From an uncultured Halieaceae bacterium (lineage in GTDB: Bacteria > Pseudomonadota > Gammaproteobacteria > Pseudomonadales > Halieaceae), in contig CALINF010000336.1 in assembly GCA_938045215.1 (NCBI GenBank), positions 1 through 15,314 of the forward strand: a DNA stretch of 15,314 nucleotides. The letters are read 5' to 3'. A program made the position numbers and the translations under genes. Positions within the stretch are counted from its first letter, which is position 1, and each line of letters begins with the position of its first letter. Positions 1 through 6,554 of this stretch are shown here, piece after piece. Below the pieces are notes generated by a model. It was not told the DNA's origin and made no database searches. It saw only the letters and a list, made by a program, of their open reading frames with translations.

Positions 1-2005
1 GGCTCAGCAGTCCTCTGTCGATGGCGTAGCCAGCATAAGTACCAGAGTATGGGGTAAGTCGCGCCAGGTCGACGCCGTCGAACGTCAGCCTCAGGTTCAG
101 AGCGGGTGCCGCAAGAAATGGCTGCGCTGAGCCGTTAAGCGCAACGGGCGCATAGCCGTCTACAGAGCCTTGCAAGTCCACGTCAATTTTGCTGTCGGCC
201 TTCGTAGAAGCGCCAGTAACCTCTCCCGATAGCTCACCGATTACAGTGCGGAAGTTGATCGGCAGAGACTCATCCATGAAGTCCAGCTGGCTGTCGGCAA
301 AGACGATTCTGGGAATATTGACTTCCCATGTGGGTGCGTTGGGATCTGGAGGTGGCTCGCTCGCAGCCTCTGCGGCAATTTCCTCTTCTATTAGGTTTTG
401 CGTATTGATAGAGCCATCTTCCTTGATATGCAGCCGGCCAGAGTAGTTTTGCAAATACAGTTCCTGCATATCTACCGTCTGGGCAGGGAGGTTGATGACC
501 AGTTTTTCCCAGCTTAACTTTTGCCACCCGCTTAGCGAGTTTTCTTCCTCGCGTATGAGAAGTGTGAATTCGCTGATGCTACCATCCAGCGCGACTTGCT
601 GAGGAAGGAACTCTGAGAGTGTGATGTTTCCTTCCACCGCAGTGGCACCGCCAACGATTGTAGCGTTTAGTGCTTTGGGCAGATTCGGTGCGAACCGATC
701 CAGTTTGAAATTGTTCAGCGTGTAGTCGAACGCCCCCGTACCGTTTGCCAGACCGATTGACCCATCGAACCGAAGTGAGGCGTCCTCATCAATGGCAAGT
801 CCACCGTCAATACGGGTTTCGCCTGCTGGCGGCCATTGAATAGAAGAGCTGGACACGTGAATGTCTGTTATCCGGGTCATGGACGGCTCTGTATAGGGCG
901 TGTCAATCTGTGCACTGCTGTTTAGCATCTGAGCCTGCTCCAGGCGCAGGGACCATGGCGCGCTCTCCTTCTGGTCTGCTGTGGGCGAAGTCTGTGTCTC
1001 AGGAAGAGACACCACCATCATTTTTGCCAGGCTGGGCTCGTTGTCTATCAATGTGTTGCCCAGGGCAAGACCGTCGATGGTGAGCCGACTCGCGGTTACT
1101 GACTGCTGCCGGGAATTGAGTGCTACTGCGTTGATGCCAAGTGCCGTGAGGTTGATGAAAGTATCGGGGAGGGTTTCCGGTTCTTGAGGCGAAACGCGCA
1201 GATTGGTAAGTGCGATCTCAGCATCATCGATTGAGTATTTCAGCTCATCGGCCCAACTGACGCTGTAATCACCTGCAATGGCAAACCGACCATCCATGAC
1301 TTCAAACGCGGCCCAGGGCTCTATAAAACGCCATACGTTGCGCATGGAGATATTGGAAAGCTCGAGGCGACCGCTACTGGTAGCATCGGGCAATGAGACC
1401 AACCCCTCCCAACTCAGTTTGCCACCGGCTTCGGCTGAGGCCTCCAAGCGGTAAGGACGACCCTCCGCGATTACCGTCGATAGGTTTGATACAGAGAACT
1501 GCAAGCCCTCCAGCTCGGTCGTATAGGGCTTTTCGCGTGTTTCGTCGGTGTAGCGCAGTGAATTGGCACTGAAAGTCAGGGATGAAACGGTCACCCCGGG
1601 TATGGCACCACTGGATGGTTCTTCCTCCTGCTCTGCGTTGCTGCTTGCAAGATCGGCTACATTGAGGTCGCCGGAAGGGAGTAATCGCAGCCCAACTGAC
1701 AGCCCCTCGAGTGCGAGTCGATCAAGCACCCAACCCTGACGCCAGAGGCTGGATGTTGACAGGTTGACTTCGGCCAGCGCAAAAGAGAGAAAGTCTTCAC
1801 CATTGGGCTCCGAAAGCTTTACTTCCTGAGCACGCAACGCAAGTGTGAAGGGGTTAAAGACCACCAACTCAGTACGAAGTTGGCGTCCGTACTCCTGTTC
1901 CACCCACCAGGCAGGCACGGTGTTGAGAAGGGGTAGGATGAGCAGGAAAGCCAGCCCGAGATAAACGGCATAGGCGTAGCCAAGGTAGCGAAGAGAGCGT
2001 TTCAC
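1..2005 (-). CDS. DUF748/AsmA-like envelope protein, N-terminal 668 residues (runs off the window)
   Basis: The minus-strand frame is open without a stop from a GTG at 2005 to the window edge, giving 668 codons. The N-terminus begins MKRSLRYLGYAY and has one hydrophobic segment (about residues 8-26) after basic residues, which suggests an inner-membrane anchor with the rest in the periplasm. The body is rich in short beta-type repeats. It carries phrases I recognise from DUF748 proteins: an NPFTL-type motif near residue 45, FADSQLDFMD at 569-578, and LTPYSGTYAGYAI at 650-662. DUF748 proteins belong to the AsmA-like group linked to envelope integrity and lipid transport; the exact role here is unknown. 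Family members are often 1000 residues or more, so the C-terminal part is missing. It follows the diguanylate cyclase gene with an 87-base gap. The GTG start has no strong Shine-Dalgarno sequence, so the start is somewhat uncertain. Confidence 0.85.
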   Translation of the reverse strand, partial: MKRSLRYLGYAYAVYLGLAFLLILPLLNTVPAWWVEQEYGRQLRTELVVFNPFTLALRAQEVKLSEPNGEDFLSFALAEVNLSTSSLWRQGWVLDRLALEGLSVGLRLLPSGDLNVADLASSNAEQEEEPSSGAIPGVTVSSLTFSANSLRYTDETREKPYTTELEGLQFSVSNLSTVIAEGRPYRLEASAEAGGKLSWEGLVSLPDATSSGRLELSNISMRNVWRFIEPWAAFEVMDGRFAIAGDYSVSWADELKYSIDDAEIALTNLRVSPQEPETLPDTFINLTALGINAVALNSRQQSVTASRLTIDGLALGNTLIDNEPSLAKMMVVSLPETQTSPTADQKESAPWSLRLEQAQMLNSSAQIDTPYTEPSMTRITDIHVSSSSIQWPPAGETRIDGGLAIDEDASLRFDGSIGLANGTGAFDYTLNNFKLDRFAPNLPKALNATIVGGATAVEGNITLSEFLPQQVALDGSISEFTLLIREEENSLSGWQKLSWEKLVINLPAQTVDMQELYLQNYSGRLHIKEDGSINTQNLIEEEIAAEAASEPPPDPNAPTWEVNIPRIVFADSQLDFMDESLPINFRTVIGELSGEVTGASTKADSKIDVDLQGSVDGYAPVALNGSAQPFLAAPALNLRLTFDGVDLARLTPYSGTYAGYAIDRGLLS

Positions 2006-2092
2006 AAAAGTCCCGAACCGGAGTGTCTGAATGGCTGAGTGTAGACTATAGCCAAACTCGTGGTCGAGATGCACAGACAAGAATGCTGCGTG

Positions 2093-3283
2093 TTACAAAG
2101 TCGGCGACGAGTCGGAAAGGTTGTTCTTTGTGCGAAGCTGAACGGGTTTATGTTCCACAGAGGCCACCCGGTTTCTGCCCCCGCGCTTGGCCAGATACAT
2201 GGCGCGATCGGCCTCCTGATAGAGTTCGTCCAGATCAATCTGCCCGCGGGCGCTGGCGACTCCCAGGCTGATGGTCACGTGGATACGCTGCTGGTCAACT
2301 ACGATGGGCCGTTCGGCGATTTCAGTGCGGATGCGTTCGGCGAGCGAGCGGGCGTCTGGCAGTTCGGTATTGGGCAAGACCAGCATAAATTCATCCCCGC
2401 CGGTACGAGCGACCACGTCACTGCCACGGCACATGCGATCCAGTACGCGGGAGACCTGTTGAATAACCTGATCCCCCACTTCATGTCCAAAACTGTCGTT
2501 GATCTTTTTGAGATGATCTACATCGACCATAACCGCGCTCATCGGCTGGCTATGCCGGGCTGCGCTCGCCAGAGTGATATGTAGTGCGTCTCCCAGTCCT
2601 CGCCGGTTGAGCAGGTGGGTGAGTGGATCTTCAGTGGCCAGATGCGAAAGATGCTGCTGGTATTCAAGGAGCACGCTGGCCAAAAACCCGATGGCGACCA
2701 GCGCATAGGCAGCGCCGTAAAGGCCAAATGCAAGGGCTTGAGCACCTGCCGGGTCAGAGGCCGCCAGTAACCGATAGTACGCCAGCGGCGTCCCTACAAC
2801 GACCAGGATGCCAGCAAATGCGATCATGCCGTCACCGATATTACTGTGCTGCAGGGCGCGCCAGCCGCTCACTATGCTTACGCCCGCGAAGAACAGTGCC
2901 GTGCTGGCCGTATGCACCAGAAAAGTGTCGTGTGGTTTGAGAAAGAAAACGCTCAGGCTGGCTATCAGACAGATTGCTCCCAACAGGTAGCGACCGCCTG
3001 TAAGCCCCGCACGTTGCCCGGAGGCGAGGAAAAGAATGTACGCATTGATAATGGCTGCAACAGAAGGTACGTCGATAGCGAGGGTGGTGCTGGATCCTTC
3101 TCTGAGAGTGAACGCAATCCAGCCCAGCAATGCGGCCATAAAGTAAACTGTGAACAGGCCCAGCCCCGCGGGCGGGTTGCTGGAATCACTTAGAAAGTAG
3201 ACCACCAGCATCTGCGCGCAGGTCAGCGAAAGAATCAGCCCGTAATGCATGTATGCCCAATTTTCCGGGAAAATCTGTTCCAT
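2093..3283 (-). CDS. Membrane-bound diguanylate cyclase (GGDEF protein)
   Basis: This 396-residue protein should make cyclic di-GMP from two GTP molecules at the inner membrane. About seven hydrophobic segments lie at residues 11-31, 39-60, 67-88, 97-115, 119-139, 151-170 and 181-206. A GGDEF domain follows at about 212-375, on the cytoplasmic side if the usual topology holds. The catalytic signature is intact (GGDEF at 295-299), as is the metal-binding stretch VDVDHLKKINDSFGH at 253-267. An RxxD product-inhibition site (R286-D289) sits at the standard distance before GGDEF, so feedback control by c-di-GMP is expected. No EAL domain or known sensor domain is visible; the membrane part is the presumed sensor, with an unknown signal. 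The start is the first ATG, with GGAAGG very close upstream (3286-3291). The last 20 residues are polar and probably disordered. The DUF748 gene follows on the same strand. Confidence 0.93.
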   Translation of the reverse strand: MEQIFPENWAYMHYGLILSLTCAQMLVVYFLSDSSNPPAGLGLFTVYFMAALLGWIAFTLREGSSTTLAIDVPSVAAIINAYILFLASGQRAGLTGGRYLLGAICLIASLSVFFLKPHDTFLVHTASTALFFAGVSIVSGWRALQHSNIGDGMIAFAGILVVVGTPLAYYRLLAASDPAGAQALAFGLYGAAYALVAIGFLASVLLEYQQHLSHLATEDPLTHLLNRRGLGDALHITLASAARHSQPMSAVMVDVDHLKKINDSFGHEVGDQVIQQVSRVLDRMCRGSDVVARTGGDEFMLVLPNTELPDARSLAERIRTEIAERPIVVDQQRIHVTISLGVASARGQIDLDELYQEADRAMYLAKRGGRNRVASVEHKPVQLRTKNNLSDSSPTL

Positions 3284-3402
3284 ACCCTTCCGGCCTGATC
3301 CCCTGCTTAGCTGTTAGTTTAGGTCAATTTTTTTGTTTGAGCGGGTCATTGTTGGGCATTGGGAGCCTCACCATACTGTTCGCCGCCGTTTTATAAACCC
3401 CT

Positions 3403-3408
3403 GGAGAG
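3403..3408 (+). promoter_or_regulatory. Ribosome binding site GGAGAG fixing the acyl-CoA dehydrogenase start
   Basis: GGAGAG lies eight bases before the ATG at 3417. The same frame extends upstream to an ATG at 3333, but that one has no such site and would add 28 residues unlike any acyl-CoA dehydrogenase N-terminus. The start at 3417 is therefore preferred. Confidence 0.7.
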
Positions 3409-3416
3409 TATACGTT

Positions 3417-4592
3417 ATGTTGCCGCGCGATTTTACTGATGAGCAAAACATGTTCAGGGAGGCTTACCGCAAGTTTCTGGCGACGGAGATCGTTCCTCAC
3501 ATGGAAGCGTGGCGTGAAGCGGGTATTGTTGACAGGGAAGCGTTCAGGAAGGCGGGTGAGCAAGGTTTCCTGATGGTGTGGCCTGAGGAAAAGTACGGGG
3601 GCATGGGCGACAATGATTTCCGTTTTGAGCAGGTTATTATCGAAGAGGTGGCTTACGCTCGTGCCGGTGATTGGTATGCCACATTGCACAGTCGGCTGGT
3701 GGGACCTTACCTTACGCGCTTTGGGAATGAAGAGCAGTGCCAGCGCTTTTTACCGGGCTGCGTGTCTGGAGAGATAATTCTCGCAGTCGCCATGACCGAG
3801 CCCGATGCTGGCAGCGATCTGGCTGGCATGCGCACTGCCGCAGTTGAAAAGGACGACCACTGGGTTCTCAGTGGTTCTAAAACCTACATCTCCAATGGCA
3901 TCAATGCTGACCTGGTAGTAGTCGCCGCCAAGACCGACCCTGATAACAATCCGCACGCCATGACGCTGTTTCTGGTAGAGCGCGGCATGGCGGGTTTTGA
4001 GCGCGGAAGAAACCTTGAAAAGATGGGATTAAAAGCACAGGATACCGCGGAGCTGTTCTTCAATGATGTGAAGGTACCTAAAGCCAATGTGCTCGGTGAG
4101 CCAGGCAAAGGTTTTTACTACCTGATGGAGGGCCTGGCGGAGGAGCGCTTGATTGGTGCTGCTGGCTATCTTGCCTCAGCGCAGTTGTCATGGGATCTCA
4201 CTGCAGAGTTTGTTAAGGAACGCAAAGTGTTTGGTAAGCCCTTGACGGCATTTCAGAACACCCAGTTCAAGCTATCGGAGTTGCGAACTGAGCTCGATAT
4301 TGCCCAGAACTATGTCGACCAATGTGTGGCGGCATTCAATGCGGGACAGCTCAGCGCAGTGGATGCAGCGAAGGCCAAACTGGTGACCAGTGAGATCCAG
4401 GTGAAGGTTGCCGATATTGGCGTTCAACTTCATGGTGGTGCTGGATACATGGATGAATATCCCATTAGTCGTCAGTTCACCGATGCTAAAATCTCGACTA
4501 TATACGCCGGCAGTTCGGAGGTTATGAAGATCATTATCAGCCGCGACTGCCTGGGTGAGGATTACTCGCCTTTTAATACCCGCAATTTCTAA
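3417..4592 (+). CDS. Acyl-CoA dehydrogenase, long-chain/isovaleryl-type active site
   Basis: This 391-residue flavoenzyme should introduce the 2,3 double bond into an acyl-CoA, passing electrons through FAD to electron-transfer flavoprotein. The fold order is standard: helical N-terminal domain (about 1-120), beta domain with AMTEPDAGSD at 125-134 and SGSKTYISNG at 152-161, and helical C-terminal domain. The FAD/dimer motif ERKVFGKPL occurs at 268-276, with QLHGGAGYM at 337-345. At the position where medium-chain enzymes carry the catalytic glutamate near the C-terminus, this protein reads IYAGSSEVM (362-370) with glycine. A glutamate is instead present at 243 in LAEERL, matching the base used by long-chain and isovaleryl-CoA dehydrogenases. 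Substrate cannot be read from sequence; long-chain or branched acyl-CoA is likely. It lies 34 bases before the HSD10-like gene and probably shares its transcript. Confidence 0.93.
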   Translation: MLPRDFTDEQNMFREAYRKFLATEIVPHMEAWREAGIVDREAFRKAGEQGFLMVWPEEKYGGMGDNDFRFEQVIIEEVAYARAGDWYATLHSRLVGPYLTRFGNEEQCQRFLPGCVSGEIILAVAMTEPDAGSDLAGMRTAAVEKDDHWVLSGSKTYISNGINADLVVVAAKTDPDNNPHAMTLFLVERGMAGFERGRNLEKMGLKAQDTAELFFNDVKVPKANVLGEPGKGFYYLMEGLAEERLIGAAGYLASAQLSWDLTAEFVKERKVFGKPLTAFQNTQFKLSELRTELDIAQNYVDQCVAAFNAGQLSAVDAAKAKLVTSEIQVKVADIGVQLHGGAGYMDEYPISRQFTDAKISTIYAGSSEVMKIIISRDCLGEDYSPFNTRNF

Positions 4593-4613
4593 CTATTTTA
4601 GTCACGCAATAAC

Positions 4614-4618
4614 GAGGA
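4614..4618 (+). promoter_or_regulatory. Ribosome binding site GAGGA for the HSD10-like gene
   Basis: GAGGA ends eight bases before the ATG at 4627. This selects 4627 over an in-frame ATG at 4555, which lies inside the preceding gene and would add 24 residues not seen in the family. Confidence 0.65.
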
Positions 4619-4626
4619 TAAACAAC

Positions 4627-5418
4627 ATGGAAATTAAAGATAAAGTCGCTGTAGTGACCGGTGGAGCGTCCGGACTGGGTCGCGCCACTGTGAAGCGTCT
4701 GGTCGCCGCAGGCGGCAAGGTTGCAATATTCGATATGAACGAAGAAAAGGGCAACGCGCTGGTCAGCGAACTCGGCGACAGCGTGATATTTTGCAGTGTG
4801 AATGTCGTAGACGAAGAGTCAGTAAAGGCAGGTATTGCTGCAACGATGGATGCCTTCGGTGCAATCCACATCAACTGCAACTTTGCGGGCATCGGCAATG
4901 CACAGCGCACCATGGGCAAGAAAGGTCCATTTCCTCTGGATGCTTTCCAGATGGTGATCAACGTGAACCTGGTAGGTACGTTCAACGTCCTGCGTCTGTG
5001 CGCCGAGCAAATGGCTAACAACGAACCGTTCAATAAAGACGGTGGCCGGGGTGCGATCATCAATACGGCGTCTGTTGCTGCCTATGAGGGTCAGATCGGA
5101 CAAGCGGCCTATTCGGCCTCCAAAGGCGGTGTTGTTGGTATGACGCTGCCAATTGCGCGCGATCTCGCGGTACTGGGTATTCGCGTTAACACGATTGTCC
5201 CTGGCCTGATTGCTACGCCCCTTATGATGGGCGGCGCCGAGGAGCTCACGCCTGAGATCTGGGAGTTTCTCAAGCCACTGGGTAGCCAGGTATTGTACCC
5301 ACAGCGTCTTGGCGACCCCGATGAGATAGCTCATCTGGCGCAGATGCTGGTTGAGAATGATTACATGAACGGCGAATGTATCCGTATGGACGGCGGAATC
5401 CGGATGCAGCCCAAGTAA
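4627..5418 (+). CDS. HSD10-like short-chain 3-hydroxyacyl-CoA dehydrogenase
   Basis: This 263-residue SDR should oxidise a 3-hydroxyacyl-CoA to the 3-ketoacyl-CoA with NAD. The cofactor motif TGGASGLG is at 11-18, and an aspartate at 36 after the second strand favours NAD over NADP. The catalytic set is N114, S149, Y162 and K166. Long stretches match my recollection of human HSD17B10 (type 2 3-hydroxyacyl-CoA dehydrogenase): NTASVAAYEGQIGQAAYSAS at 146-165, TLPIARDLA at 173-181, and the C-terminal DGGIRMQP at 255-262. That enzyme handles straight-chain and 2-methyl-branched hydroxyacyl-CoAs, including the isoleucine intermediate. The usual NNAG-type motif reads NFAG (85-88). With the dehydrogenase upstream it supplies two of the four beta-oxidation steps; the crotonase downstream may supply a third. 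No intrinsic terminator follows directly. Confidence 0.92.
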   Translation: MEIKDKVAVVTGGASGLGRATVKRLVAAGGKVAIFDMNEEKGNALVSELGDSVIFCSVNVVDEESVKAGIAATMDAFGAIHINCNFAGIGNAQRTMGKKGPFPLDAFQMVINVNLVGTFNVLRLCAEQMANNEPFNKDGGRGAIINTASVAAYEGQIGQAAYSASKGGVVGMTLPIARDLAVLGIRVNTIVPGLIATPLMMGGAEELTPEIWEFLKPLGSQVLYPQRLGDPDEIAHLAQMLVENDYMNGECIRMDGGIRMQPK

Positions 5419-5425
5419 AGGCTCA

Positions 5426-5577
5426 GTGCAGGGGTCGCTGTACGGCTTGACCGTATTCGCGTTCGTCAGTTGTACGCTAGCAAAAATACAATGCGGTGTG
5501 CCTCTGTTGAACGCGAATACGGACGTAATTGCGTACGCACTGGGCTTTGGTATTAGCCATTGAGACGGTGCAGGGGT
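5426..5577. repeat. Ten-base direct repeats flanking the inverted repeat
   Basis: GTGCAGGGGT occurs at 5426-5435 and again at 5568-5577, on either side of the 14-base inverted repeat. A ten-base match within 150 bases is uncommon by chance but not decisive. The copies do not abut the inverted repeat, so they are not simple target-site duplications of it. They could be regulator sites, traces of a small degenerate element, or coincidence. Confidence 0.45.
5451..5522. repeat. Perfect 14-base inverted repeat with a 44-base spacer
   Basis: CCGTATTCGCGTTC at 5451-5464 is matched exactly by its reverse complement GAACGCGAATACGG at 5509-5522. The spacer is 44 bases and contains an A-rich stretch (GCAAAAATACAATG). 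As RNA it could form a long-loop hairpin, but no T-run follows, so a classical terminator is not supported. As DNA it could be two inverted operator half-sites, or the ends of a miniature element. It sits in the 246-base gap between the HSD10-like gene and the crotonase gene, the longest gene-free stretch within the catabolic block. Confidence 0.75.
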
Positions 5578-5664
5578 AGGGCAGGACCTGCAGCAGTATC
5601 CTGGTGTTGCGCAATTTCGCAATAAAGCGAACATCACCACAAACCAGACACGGGAAGAGTCACC

Positions 5665-6465
5665 ATGAGTACATACAACACAATCCTGATCGAACGCACC
5701 GGGCAAGTCGCACTGGTCACTCTGAACCGTCCCGCTAGCCTCAACGCGTTCGATACTGAGCAACGCCAGGAGTTTATTCGGGCGGCACGTGAGGTGAATG
5801 CGGACGACAGCATACGGGTCGTAGTTCTAACCGGTGCAGGCAGGGCGTTCAGCGCAGGTGCGGACCTTACCGAGAGTGCAGGCGCAAGCGCGTCTGATAA
5901 TCGCGGTCAGGATACTGAGGATTTGTTGAACAACGATTACAAGCCCGGCGTTATGGCTATCAGTAACGCGCCCAAACCCTGGATAAGCGCGGTCAATGGT
6001 GCTGCTGCCGGGGTGGGCAGTGCGTTTGCAATGGCCTGTGATCTCACCGTGATGGCAGATGATGCCTACATTTATCAGGCATTTGGAGCCATCGGACTGG
6101 TACCCGATGGCGGCGCTACCTGGCAGCTGGTGCACACGCTGGGTCGCAAGAAAGCCTATGAGATAATGGTGACGGGCGAAAAAGTTCGCGCCGAAAAGTG
6201 TGAAGCGCTAGGGTTGTGTAACCGGGTGGTTCCGAGCGCAGAGTTGGTGGAGCAGACGCTTGCATGGGCACAGGAGATTGCCGGTAAAGCTCCTCTAGCC
6301 ATGCGTTATGCGAAGGAATCTGTGCAGTTTGCCACCTCACACACTCTGCCCGATGTCATTAGCAATGAAGCCCGGCTGCAGCATATCTGTGTCAACAGTG
6401 ATGACTCCCGGGAGGGCGCCATTGCCTTCCTTCAGAAACGAGCTCCGCAGTTCAAAGGCCACTGA
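5665..6465 (+). CDS. Enoyl-CoA hydratase/isomerase (crotonase) family protein, isomerase-like active site
   Basis: This 266-residue crotonase-fold enzyme acts on an acyl-CoA thioester. The two oxyanion-hole regions are AFSAGADLTE at 61-70 and GAAAGVGSAFAMACDLTV at 112-129. In classical hydratases, glutamates occupy the positions that here hold A120 and F140, so water addition in the usual way looks unlikely. Instead the sequence reads AFGAIGLVPDGG (139-150), with an aspartate at 148 in the PD context seen in PaaG-like isomerases. A double-bond isomerase or another crotonase reaction is therefore at least as likely as hydration. The fold after 155 is normal (LGRKKAYEIMVTGEKV) and the length is typical. 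A ribosome binding site GGGAAGAG (5652-5659) precedes the ATG. The gene follows a 246-base structured gap and ends in an intrinsic terminator, so it may have its own promoter. Confidence 0.88.
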   Translation: MSTYNTILIERTGQVALVTLNRPASLNAFDTEQRQEFIRAAREVNADDSIRVVVLTGAGRAFSAGADLTESAGASASDNRGQDTEDLLNNDYKPGVMAISNAPKPWISAVNGAAAGVGSAFAMACDLTVMADDAYIYQAFGAIGLVPDGGATWQLVHTLGRKKAYEIMVTGEKVRAEKCEALGLCNRVVPSAELVEQTLAWAQEIAGKAPLAMRYAKESVQFATSHTLPDVISNEARLQHICVNSDDSREGAIAFLQKRAPQFKGH

Positions 6466-6476
6466 CGGGCCTTTTT
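6454..6476 (+). terminator. Intrinsic terminator enclosing the crotonase stop codon
   Basis: AAAGGCC (6454-6460) pairs with GGCCTTT (6468-6474) across a seven-base loop, and the right arm runs into TTTTT ending at 6476. The stop codon TGA (6463-6465) lies in the loop, so the last codons form the left arm. The stem is short but GC-rich at its top. It should end transcripts entering from upstream, at least partly. Confidence 0.75.
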
Positions 6477-6521
6477 CTGACTCCTGCCCGGAGCGCTGTC
6501 TCGCCGTGCGCTGCGGGCGTA

Positions 6522-6535
6522 TAGTGATCACACTA
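6522..6535. promoter_or_regulatory. Small palindrome before the carboxyltransferase gene, possible operator
   Basis: TAGTGATCACACTA contains the perfect palindrome GTGATCAC, and its outer five-base arms TAGTG and CACTA are also inverted. It lies 20 bases before the ATG at 6555, just after the terminator. It overlaps TATAGT (6520-6525), which could serve as a -10 element, but no convincing -35 lies at the right distance. A repressor site over a promoter is a reasonable guess only. Confidence 0.3.
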
Positions 6536-6554
6536 AACACACTGGGTAGGCTCT

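Noticed and set aside
2060..2584. Plus-strand open frame of 174 codons opposite the GGDEF domain
   Set aside because: It is the mirror of a conserved catalytic domain, with no family features and no ribosome binding site.
3322..3334. Minus-strand A-tract followed by TTGACC, a possible promoter for the GGDEF gene
   Set aside because: The -35-like hexamer is good, but no -10-like sequence occurs at 16 to 18 bases, so a promoter is not supported.
5433..5452. GGTC/GACC hairpin after the HSD10-like gene as a terminator
   Set aside because: The stem is four to five pairs, the loop is large and no T-run follows.
5607..5622. TTGCG, six bases, CGCAA as an operator before the crotonase gene
   Set aside because: Five-base arms are expected by chance in a gap of this size and no promoter elements line up with it.
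4819..5763. Long minus-strand open frame (314 codons) spanning the HSD10-like gene, the gap and the crotonase start
   Set aside because: It is antisense to two well-supported genes, its product has no recognisable domain, and it is rich in cysteine, histidine and arginine as reverse-frame translations often are.
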